DNA from: Flavihumibacter sp. UBA7668 | Lineage (GTDB): Bacteria > Bacteroidota > Bacteroidia > Chitinophagales > Chitinophagaceae | Assembly (NCBI RefSeq): GCF_002483205.1 | Contig: NZ_DLHM01000003.1 | Span: 62,001-126,000 of the forward strand | DNA length: 64,000 nucleotides | Direction of reading: 5' to 3' | Shown: one piece after another, positions 8,985-16,322 of the stretch | Position numbering within the stretch: the first letter of the stretch is position 1 | Layout: each line of letters opens with the position of its first letter | The notes under the pieces: model-generated | Seen by the model: the letters and a program-made list of their open reading frames with translations, nothing else | The model's database searches: none | What the model was told of the DNA's origin: nothing | Made by a program: the position numbers and the translations under genes

Positions 8985-9419
8985 AGATAACGGATTAAAT
9001 GATAAAATAACCTACGGAAATTTAATTCCGACAGATGCTATCAATCCGAGAAAGCGTTGGGATTACTGGTTGCTGAATGCCGGGTTCGACACAGCCAAAT
9101 GATGTTAGACTTGTTGTAAAGTACAGTTGTTTTCATAAGAGGACGTTTTTGGACAAAGGATCTGGATTACTTAACAACGCCAAACTATAGAAAAAATTCT
9201 ATATAAACTACCCATAAACCGGTAAATATTATAAAATAGTATATTTTCATTACCTACCTAGTATTTATTCTTTCAATTCTTGTTGTTTTTTCTGTTATTG
9301 CTTCTTTATATACAAAAAAAGGTCGATACCTTGTGGTAACGACCTCTTTTACAATCTGTTAAAGAATGCCATCCTGAGAGCAGGACGGCCTCTAACGATT
9401 GCTTGCCATATGAAAATTC
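8985..9419. other. 435-bp gene-free region
   Basis: The region lies between the first gene of the exoprotein operon and the 3' end of the Ala-rich lipoprotein gene, both on the minus strand. It holds the lipoprotein terminator (9314-9350), a second hairpin at 9368-9389 and presumably the exoprotein promoter. No perfect TAnnTTTG box was found near 8984, only TAAATTTC. No convincing open frame is present, and base composition becomes very A/T-rich at 9180-9310. Confidence 0.6.
9314..9350 (-). terminator. Rho-independent terminator of the Ala-rich lipoprotein gene
   Basis: A hairpin at 9320-9345 has stem parts AGGTCG/CGACCT and TACC/GGTA around a TTGT loop. On the minus strand it is followed by seven U. 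It lies 70 bp past the lipoprotein stop. A second hairpin at 9368-9389 (GCC.TCCTG with AGAG loop) precedes it. Confidence 0.75.
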
Positions 9420-9629
9420 TTATTTTTTCAGAGAATCAACGGCGGCTTTAGCGCTATCAACAGCTGCAGAAGCAGTAGAGTCGATAGAAGCTTTTGCGCT
9501 GTCAGCTGCAGCTTCAACAGTAGCCACAGTTGAATCAATTGTAGATTCAGCAGCTTCAGTAGCAGTTTCAGCAGAATTGTTACAAGCAGCGAAAGCAGCG
9601 ATAGCCAATACGAACAGGAGCTTTTTCAT
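9420..9629 (-). CDS. Small Ala-rich lipoprotein
   Basis: The 69-residue protein starts at the ATG at 9629, chosen because it gives a lipoprotein signal peptide (KKLLFVLAIAAFAAC, modified Cys16). An upstream in-frame start at 9836 would run into the divergent sigma-factor gene and destroy this signal. The mature part is low-complexity Ala/Ser/Asp/Thr/Lys with heptad-like DSAKASIDS, AADSA and AVDSAK repeats. This suggests an extended helix or coiled coil, as in small envelope-spanning lipoproteins such as entericidin- or Lpp-like ones. It is divergent from the sigma factor (136 bp apart) and might be its target, which is inference only. Confidence 0.75.
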   Translation of the reverse strand: MKKLLFVLAIAAFAACNNSAETATEAAESTIDSTVATVEAAADSAKASIDSTASAAVDSAKAAVDSLKK

Positions 9630-9765
9630 TTGTTCTTCGTTTTGTTTTTGAATGAATGATTTGACATTTATACCGTAATTGAGAAAAGGTAACCTGTCTG
9701 TTAAAAAAAAATCCAGATTTTTTTCAGGGTTACTATTTGTTATTTTGAGTATTAAATAGTGAACT

Positions 9766-10335
9766 GTGACTTTTGACCCGATAGAAAAAGACTTATTGGA
9801 AGGATTGGCCAGGAACGACCGACAGGCAACGACCACTATATATAAAGACCATTATGGAATGATCCAGACTATGATCATCAACAATAATGGCTCAGTGGAT
9901 GATGCCCGGGATATTTTCCAGGAAGCAATGGTAGTATTATATGAAAAGGCTAAATCAGGTCAGTTTGAATTGAGTTGCCAACTCAAAACATATCTTTATT
10001 CTGTATGTAGGAGATTGTGGCTCAAGCGCTTAAGTCAACAGCAAAAATTTGTTTCGGAATTGGAAGGAAAGGAAGCCTGGGTTTCAGCAGAAGATGATAT
10101 TGAGCAGCATGAACAGCAAAATCATGCTTTCCATCAAATGGAAAAAGCTATGAACAGCCTTGGAGAACCATGCAGAAGTTTGCTTGACGCATTTTACCTG
10201 CAGAAGAAATCAATGATTGAAATTGCTTCTTCCTTTGGTTATACGAATGCGGATAATGCGAAAACCCAGAAATATAAATGCCTTACCCGGTTGAAAAAAA
10301 TATTCTTTGCCCATTATAAAACCCTGGATGTATGA
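9766..10335 (+). CDS. ECF-like sigma-70 family RNA polymerase sigma factor
   Basis: The protein has 189 residues from a GTG at 9766; an in-frame stop lies two codons upstream, so this is the earliest possible start. Region 2 is visible at about residues 20-80 (IYKDHYGMIQ, DDARDIFQEAMVVLYEKA, TYLYSVCRRLWLKRL). Region 4 occupies about residues 125-180 (CRSLLDAFYLQKKSMIEIAS, then a helix-turn-helix). This is the short two-domain layout of ECF sigma factors. Its last codons overlap the next gene by 4 bp (ATGA), so the two are translationally coupled. The downstream partner carries an anti-sigma-like N-terminus. The stimulus is probably envelope stress, which is inference. Confidence 0.87.
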   Translation: MTFDPIEKDLLEGLARNDRQATTTIYKDHYGMIQTMIINNNGSVDDARDIFQEAMVVLYEKAKSGQFELSCQLKTYLYSVCRRLWLKRLSQQQKFVSELEGKEAWVSAEDDIEQHEQQNHAFHQMEKAMNSLGEPCRSLLDAFYLQKKSMIEIASSFGYTNADNAKTQKYKCLTRLKKIFFAHYKTLDV

Positions 10336-11429
10336 GAGAGGATTTACAATTACTGGAGGCTGTTGAACGCTACCTGAATCATGAAATGAGCCAGGAGGAA
10401 AGAACCTATTTTGAGGAATTACGTGCTTCTAACCCGGAAATTGATCAATTGGTAGTGGAACACCAGCACTTTCTTAATCAAATAGATAAGTATGGTGAAA
10501 GAAAACAAATTCAGGCTTCCTTAAATGAAGTGCATAATGCACTTTTAAATGCAGGAGAAATTAAGCCAGCCGCCCCAGTTGTAAAAGTTATTTCCCTGGT
10601 TAATAAATATAAAAAAGTACTAGCGCTGGCAGCTTCCATAGCGGGCATTACAGCACTGGCAATATCCGGACTGGTAACCTATCTTACACCCAAAAGCAAT
10701 CCGTCTGAAATTGCACAGCTGAAAAAAGAAATTAATACGGTAAAAATCAGCCAGAAACAAGCCCAGAACGAAATCAATACGCTAAAACATACTCCCTCCA
10801 ACCGGCCGGCTATTCCGGGAAAATTTGGTGGAACGGGATTTCTTATTGACGGGAAAGGCTTTTTGGTTACTTCCGCACATGTGGTGGCAAAAGCTGATTC
10901 CATTTATATAGTTAATACCCGCGGAGAATATTTTAAAGCCAAAACTCTCCATGTTAATGATCATACGGATATTGCCATTTTAAAAATTGTGGATCCCAGG
11001 TTTGAACCGATCCGCCATCTCCCCTATGGCTTCAAAAAAGCCAAAGCTGATTTAGGTGAACAAATTTTCACACTTGGATATCCCCGCACAGAAATTGTTT
11101 ACAATGAAGGGTATTTAAGTGCCAAAACAGGGTATAATGGCGATACTGTTGCCTATCAGATTGCAATATCTGCCAATCCAGGTAACTCAGGCGGTCCAAT
11201 TTTCAATCAGCATGGTGAAGTAATCGGTGTATTAAGCGGAAAACAGGTTACAGCTGAAGGGGTTGTTTTTAGCAGCCAAAGTAAAAATATTTACATGGCA
11301 CTGGATTCATTGAAACAGGATAGCAGTACAATAATCCGGATTCAATCAAATTCTTCAGTTAAAGGTGCTGATCGGGTTCAGCAGATTAAACGGATCGAAG
11401 AATGTATCTTCAATGTAATGAGTTATTGA
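10332..11429 (+). CDS. Membrane-anchored trypsin-like (HtrA-type) protease with anti-sigma-like N-terminus
   Basis: The protein has 365 residues. Residues 1-50 (LEAVERYLNHEMSQEERTYF) resemble the short helical cytoplasmic domain of Bacteroidota anti-sigma factors. One membrane helix lies at about 94-116, preceded by KYKK, so the N-terminus should be inside. A coiled coil follows at 123-150. Then comes a trypsin-like serine protease domain with the whole triad: His in TSAHVV, Asp in HTDIAIL, Ser in GNSGGP. No PDZ domain follows. The protease should face the periplasm. The overlap with the sigma gene suggests the protein holds the sigma factor and releases it on stress. The last 7 bp overlap the convergent DUF1080 gene. 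Confidence 0.85.
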   Translation: MREDLQLLEAVERYLNHEMSQEERTYFEELRASNPEIDQLVVEHQHFLNQIDKYGERKQIQASLNEVHNALLNAGEIKPAAPVVKVISLVNKYKKVLALAASIAGITALAISGLVTYLTPKSNPSEIAQLKKEINTVKISQKQAQNEINTLKHTPSNRPAIPGKFGGTGFLIDGKGFLVTSAHVVAKADSIYIVNTRGEYFKAKTLHVNDHTDIAILKIVDPRFEPIRHLPYGFKKAKADLGEQIFTLGYPRTEIVYNEGYLSAKTGYNGDTVAYQIAISANPGNSGGPIFNQHGEVIGVLSGKQVTAEGVVFSSQSKNIYMALDSLKQDSSTIIRIQSNSSVKGADRVQQIKRIEECIFNVMSY

Positions 11430-12142
11430 TCATTTAGCGATTTCAGTTTAATATTCCTGAATTCCACGCGCATTTGAGGAGCTACATGCAATTGAAGACC
11501 CAATAAACCGCTTGGCTGACGCAGGCTCGAATCCAAATCCATGGTTTCACTCATCTTTATTCCGTTAATAAAGTGAATCAGGTGAAATTTCTGCACATAT
11601 AATTTTAACTTGTTCCAATCTGCTGGTCTGATCTGCTTTTGAAGTTCATCAGAAGATCCTATAGTATCCAGAATGATGGGTGCCTGGCCGGTTCGCAGTT
11701 CCACTGATTGTCCGCGCATAGCCAGAAAACCCCTTCCCCTCTCCTCATAATTTTGACCGGTATATACATTGGCTCCATCAATATCTGCCTGGTACCCTTT
11801 TAAAGCATACGCTAATCCAGGAACAGGCTGACTACGATACTGAACTCCACTATTCCCATCTGCACTGATTCTGTATTCCAATTCCAATTCAAAATTTTCC
11901 GGCATTGGTCCCTTATAAATCAGAAAGGTATTTTCTTTTAACGGGTTGGCAGGAGTCACTTCTCCAATTATGGTGCTGTCCTTTATTCGCCAATAACTGG
12001 TATCTCCTTCCCAATTTGCAAAGCTTACCCCATCAAACAGAACTTCAGGTTCAGCTTGTTGGGCAAATTCTTTGCAGGAGACAAAAAGAAAACCAGAAAG
12101 AATACCCCAAACCATTAAAAACAAACATTTTTTAAAATTCAT
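11423..12142 (-). CDS. DUF1080 (3-keto-disaccharide hydrolase family) lipoprotein
   Basis: The protein has 239 residues with a lipoprotein signal (LSGFLFVSC, Cys23). The body is the concanavalin-like DUF1080 fold: FDGVSFANWEGDTSYWRIKD at the start, FELELEYRISADGNSGVQYR in the middle, DWNKLKLYVQ and LHVAPQMRVEFRNIKLKSL at the end. The family name reflects hydrolysis of 3-keto-glycosides, and members are abundant in Planctomycetes and Bacteroidota. It lies 3 bp after the dehydrogenase/cytochrome gene and ends the four-gene operon. It would sit in the periplasm or outer membrane, next to an oxidising enzyme that could supply a keto-sugar. That coupling is inference. Confidence 0.85.
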   Translation of the reverse strand: MNFKKCLFLMVWGILSGFLFVSCKEFAQQAEPEVLFDGVSFANWEGDTSYWRIKDSTIIGEVTPANPLKENTFLIYKGPMPENFELELEYRISADGNSGVQYRSQPVPGLAYALKGYQADIDGANVYTGQNYEERGRGFLAMRGQSVELRTGQAPIILDTIGSSDELQKQIRPADWNKLKLYVQKFHLIHFINGIKMSETMDLDSSLRQPSGLLGLQLHVAPQMRVEFRNIKLKSLNDQ

Positions 12143-12145
12143 CTT

Positions 12146-14845
12146 TTATTTTTTACCAGATGTAAACAAACTGTCTTTCTGATTACCGCCCGATTTTAAA
12201 AACGCCAGCAGATCTTTTAGCTCTTCTGCATTGAGCCGATTAATCATTCCAGGAAGCATGGGAGAAATTTCAGAAACCCTGGTTCTGAGCACCTCCTCTT
12301 TTGGGATCAATCGATGTTCCTGTGGTGCAAATGGATTTTGAGCAATCGTATAACCGGATTTATCAGCTGATATTTGCCTGCCGATTACTGATTTTCCAGA
12401 CTTAAGATAAAATACCGTAGCACCATATTGGTCTGAAATAACCTTTCCTGGTTCTATAATGGCTTCCAGCATATCCCGATAAGTGAACCTTGAGCCGAGC
12501 TGAGTCAGATCTGGACCGGAAACACCTCCCTGTCCCTGCATACTATGACAGGATGCACATAAACTCGATACAAAAAGCCCTTTGCCTGTTTCGAAATTCC
12601 GGTTCCCCATTCCGCTGTCAACATATTTCATTGCCTCTTCTACTGTCCAATCCCTGCCCGGCCCTTTTGGTTGAACCGCATCCTTAGTTTGCATTACTGG
12701 AGGACGTTCTGCAATGGAATCTCCGGATAGGTCATTGAAATACCTGAATTTGTCTTTCGGAAATGCTGCAAGTGCATTTTTTCTTGCCCGATTTATAAAA
12801 CCAGCATAACTATAGCCTCCATTATATTGAAAAGCAGTACTAAACCATTTGAAATACTGCTCAAGCTGATTTTCTGTCCAGCCATTTTTTACCTGGCTGA
12901 GGACGGTTGCATAAAATGTCTGATTCTGAGGTGGAAGTTTTGCCAGCATATTTGCAATACTCATACCATAATCCGGGTTTCGCATGATGAGATCCTCTGA
13001 ATTGGTCAGGTTTTTCTCTTCTGGTAATCCCAGTTCTTTTTCAGCAAACAGCAAGTCCATGGACTTTTGAATGGCGGCTGAATCTCCGAGGTAAATAAGT
13101 AATTTACTCAGCTGTCTGTTTAGTAAGGCTTCATTATCAACCGGGAAAGTCGGGCCAAAATAAATGTTTAGTTCTTTACGCACAGAAGGCTCCGGCAAGG
13201 CATTTCTGCTTGCCAATACTTCCGTTGCCCGAACCAGATCTAATTTTTCCCGAGAAGATAAGTTTTCAAACTTGATCTTATGCAGGTTATTGATCCAGCT
13301 AGTCCAGTCGGCATTTTTTCTTGATTTTTTTGCCATTGCCAGCATGGCCTGAATCCTGATTCCTGCATTCGATTCTGTCCTAAACAACTCCTCCCAGTCG
13401 GTAAGGGGATTTATTTCAAGAATCTTTCTGGCAGCAAACCGGATAGCTTCATCTGAATGATTTAAATAGGTCCAGGCAGTTTTACAGCCGTTTTTATCAA
13501 AAGAGCTATGCAATGCTTCCAGTTTTCTACGGATTTGATGGTCCTCATTTAATACTGGTTGAGGTAATTGCTCATTGGGCAATTTCCCATCCCCATAATA
13601 TACCCTATACAGATCCGACTCCAGCCTTCTTCCCCCGGTTAAAAAATACAGCGCACCATCCGGACCAATTACACCATCTGTAAGCGGAAGTGGAGATCCT
13701 GATAAAAACTCCTCACCCTTCGCATTATAGGTACTGCCGGATTGTTCCAGATGAATGGCATAAATAATTCCAAAACTCCAATCAAAAGCAAACAACGCTT
13801 TTCTGTATTTTTCCGGGAATCGGGCATTTGATCCATATACCAGGTTGGTTGGCGAACCCTGACCAATATTCAATAAAGCCGGACGACCATCTGCAAAACC
13901 GGGATTCCACTTACCGGTACCCGGGCGCCAGCCAAACTCGCTACCGCTGGTTACATGGCAAATACGGGTGGGGCGATACCAGGGTGTTCCCATATCCCAT
14001 TCCATATCCGAATCATAGGTAAAAAGATCTCCGGCATCATTAAATGCAAGATCAAATGGATTTCTAAATCCGGATGCGTATAATTCCCACTGACTGCCGG
14101 TTGAATCCAATTTTGCAATCCAGCCTCCCTGATTACCAACTTCATTATCATGGCCATTAGGATCTTTGATCAGTGGTAATAAATTGTCGATTTCAGCATC
14201 CGGACTATTTCGATAGGTATCCATTTTTGGAAGCTTTGTAAAATTTCCGGCAATTACAAAAAGCGATTGTTTATCTGGTGATAACACAATACTATGCGGC
14301 CCATGTTCCCCATCTCCCTGTAATGATTTTAGCAACGTGATAGAATCGTACACATCATCATTATCGGTATCCTTTAACCGGTATAAACCGCTTCCTTTGG
14401 GAAAACTACTGTCGCCATAGTGATTGACCATTACATATAAACTATTGAACGCGTATAACAGGCCATGTGCATATCCTATATCTATTTTATTTGAAACAGC
14501 GCTGGTATCTCCTTTTGTTGATGGAATCCGCAACGGTTCCGAAATCAATTTGGTTACCGTATCGCCGATAACGGGTATGGTCATGCGATAAAGTGCACCA
14601 TATTGATCAGATGCAATTAATCGGCCTTTATCATCAAAGGTCATGGCCACCCAGGAACCTTCCCCATTTTCTGAGGGTCCGAATAAATGATCGGCCCTGA
14701 AACCTTCCGGTAATTGCAAAGCTGCCAGTTTGGGATTGGAATATAGTTGAACAGCCGGTTTATCATCACGGCAGGAAAAAATAAAAACCAATATAAATAC
14801 AGCGAGAATTCGAATAAATCTCTGGGCGAAAGTTGGTAATTGCAT
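12146..14845 (-). CDS. Membrane-bound dehydrogenase-type beta-propeller with HEAT region and C-terminal cytochrome c
   Basis: The protein has 899 residues and a lipoprotein-like signal (FILVFIFSC). Residues about 35-430 form a propeller of the membrane-bound-dehydrogenase (PVC-type, sorbosone/glucose dehydrogenase-like) family, with GPSENGEGSWVAMTFDDKGR and NEVGNQGGWIAKLD. A helical repeat region of about 250 residues follows. The C-terminal about 130 residues are a haem-binding domain with CASCH and the GPDLTQLGSRFTYRDMLEAI stretch typical of the planctomycete haem-binding family. The likely role is oxidation of a sugar-like substrate with electrons passed to the attached haem. Substrate unknown. 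Gaps of 19 bp and 3 bp to its neighbours indicate one operon. Confidence 0.85.
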   Translation of the reverse strand: MQLPTFAQRFIRILAVFILVFIFSCRDDKPAVQLYSNPKLAALQLPEGFRADHLFGPSENGEGSWVAMTFDDKGRLIASDQYGALYRMTIPVIGDTVTKLISEPLRIPSTKGDTSAVSNKIDIGYAHGLLYAFNSLYVMVNHYGDSSFPKGSGLYRLKDTDNDDVYDSITLLKSLQGDGEHGPHSIVLSPDKQSLFVIAGNFTKLPKMDTYRNSPDAEIDNLLPLIKDPNGHDNEVGNQGGWIAKLDSTGSQWELYASGFRNPFDLAFNDAGDLFTYDSDMEWDMGTPWYRPTRICHVTSGSEFGWRPGTGKWNPGFADGRPALLNIGQGSPTNLVYGSNARFPEKYRKALFAFDWSFGIIYAIHLEQSGSTYNAKGEEFLSGSPLPLTDGVIGPDGALYFLTGGRRLESDLYRVYYGDGKLPNEQLPQPVLNEDHQIRRKLEALHSSFDKNGCKTAWTYLNHSDEAIRFAARKILEINPLTDWEELFRTESNAGIRIQAMLAMAKKSRKNADWTSWINNLHKIKFENLSSREKLDLVRATEVLASRNALPEPSVRKELNIYFGPTFPVDNEALLNRQLSKLLIYLGDSAAIQKSMDLLFAEKELGLPEEKNLTNSEDLIMRNPDYGMSIANMLAKLPPQNQTFYATVLSQVKNGWTENQLEQYFKWFSTAFQYNGGYSYAGFINRARKNALAAFPKDKFRYFNDLSGDSIAERPPVMQTKDAVQPKGPGRDWTVEEAMKYVDSGMGNRNFETGKGLFVSSLCASCHSMQGQGGVSGPDLTQLGSRFTYRDMLEAIIEPGKVISDQYGATVFYLKSGKSVIGRQISADKSGYTIAQNPFAPQEHRLIPKEEVLRTRVSEISPMLPGMINRLNAEELKDLLAFLKSGGNQKDSLFTSGKK

Positions 14846-14864
14846 TAAACTTTAGGTTAAAGAT

Positions 14865-16301
14865 TCAGGCTTTTAAATTAAGTAAATCAAGGATTGCTTT
14901 TCCTTTTCCATCTGGTGTGGTATAAAATGGCCGTTGCTCAATTTCTACCTGGGTTTCTTCCGGAATTCCAAGACAATGATAGATTGTCTGATGCAATTGC
15001 TCTATGCGAACAGGGTTTTCAATTGTTTTACAGGGACGTTCATCTGCAGTTTTCCCATATACAAACCCTTTTTTAACGCCTCCTCCAAAAAGCAGCACAG
15101 AGCCGGCATCCGTAAAATGACGGTGCATTCCATAGAACTTCAAATCATGTAAAACATTCGGTTGATCTACCTGTTCCTGCACTTTAAATTCCGGTTTTCC
15201 TTCCACCATCATATCGCGACTAAATTCACTCGCAATAATTATAAGGGTTCGGTCAAGATGACCGGATTTTTCAAGATCAAGCACTAATTGTGCAATCGGA
15301 GCATCTATCATTTTCTTCATATCCACCATGCGGGTATGTCCGTTTTCATGTGTATCAAATCCCATGAAAGGTTCATATTCAGTGGTAACACTGATAAATC
15401 GGGCTCCTTTCTGTGTAAGACGTTTTGCCATCAGGCAACCAAGCCCAAACCGCCCGGTATTATAAATATCGTAGGATTCTTTTGGTTCCAGGCTAAGGTT
15501 AAATGCCTGCGCTTCCGGCGAATTTAGTAACCGATAAGATTGCTCCAGAGACCGTTGAAGTGATTCTTTCTGGTAATCACTTCCATATTCACCAATCGGA
15601 CTACTTTTTATTAAGTCTTTGTACAGTTGATTTCTTTTTTCAAATCGTTTGGCATCCATACCAACAGGCGGACGAACAGCATCCAATCCGGCAGATGGGT
15701 CAGGGATCATAAAGGGACCAAATTCATTACCCAAAAATCCGGCTGTGTGAAATGCTTTCAATTCTTCTGCTTCCCCCACACTGAATCGTTGTCCAATATC
15801 GATAAATGCCGGTATTACCGGATTTTGTGGCCCTTTTAAATGAGCAATCCAGGCACCAAGGTGGGGAGCGGCAACAGTTTGAGGCGGTTCATAGCAGGTA
15901 TGCCAATGATATTGATGACGGGCATGTAATATATGTCCCATATCAGCAGCAGTATAGGAACGGATCAGGGTGCCGCGATTCATAACCTGTCCAATTGATT
16001 CAAGCCCTTTTGAAAAATTGACTCCATCCAGAATGGTAGGAACAGAAGGAAATGTACTGAGCACCCTGTTGGCATCCATCCCCTTTTCAAAAGCAGTATA
16101 GGTTTTGGGGTCAAATGTTTCTGTATGCGCCATTCCTCCGGCCATCCAAAGCAGGATTACCGTATCTGCTGTGGAATGAGTTGCACTGGAACTGCTGCAA
16201 CCGGCAAGAAAACTGGTAAAGGGTGCTCCTGCAGCCAGCGCAGCAAGTGTGGCACCGGAACTATTTTTCAAGAAGTTTCGACGATTCCATTTTTTGTTCA
16301 T
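14865..16301 (-). CDS. Tat-exported DUF1501 protein (alkaline-phosphatase/sulfatase-like fold)
   Basis: The protein has 478 residues. The N-terminus has a twin-arginine motif (RRNFLKNS) and, after the hydrophobic stretch, LAGC, so a Tat-exported lipoprotein is plausible. The body carries DUF1501 hallmarks: LLWMAGGMAHTETFDPK near residue 50, GFLGNEFGPFMI, a region with GARFISVTTEYEPFMGFDTHENG and LIIIASEFSRDMM, and GSVLLFGGGVKKGFVYG. DUF1501 proteins nearly always neighbour DUF1549/DUF1553 cytochromes, as here (21 bp downstream of one). Their reaction is not established; the fold suggests a metal-dependent hydrolase. Confidence 0.88.
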   Translation of the reverse strand: MNKKWNRRNFLKNSSGATLAALAAGAPFTSFLAGCSSSSATHSTADTVILLWMAGGMAHTETFDPKTYTAFEKGMDANRVLSTFPSVPTILDGVNFSKGLESIGQVMNRGTLIRSYTAADMGHILHARHQYHWHTCYEPPQTVAAPHLGAWIAHLKGPQNPVIPAFIDIGQRFSVGEAEELKAFHTAGFLGNEFGPFMIPDPSAGLDAVRPPVGMDAKRFEKRNQLYKDLIKSSPIGEYGSDYQKESLQRSLEQSYRLLNSPEAQAFNLSLEPKESYDIYNTGRFGLGCLMAKRLTQKGARFISVTTEYEPFMGFDTHENGHTRMVDMKKMIDAPIAQLVLDLEKSGHLDRTLIIIASEFSRDMMVEGKPEFKVQEQVDQPNVLHDLKFYGMHRHFTDAGSVLLFGGGVKKGFVYGKTADERPCKTIENPVRIEQLHQTIYHCLGIPEETQVEIEQRPFYTTPDGKGKAILDLLNLKA

Positions 16302-16322
16302 AAAATTCTACCAATTAACGGG

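Noticed and set aside
9630..9836. N-terminal extension of the Ala-rich lipoprotein
   Set aside because: It would overlap the divergent sigma-factor gene and bury the lipoprotein signal peptide.
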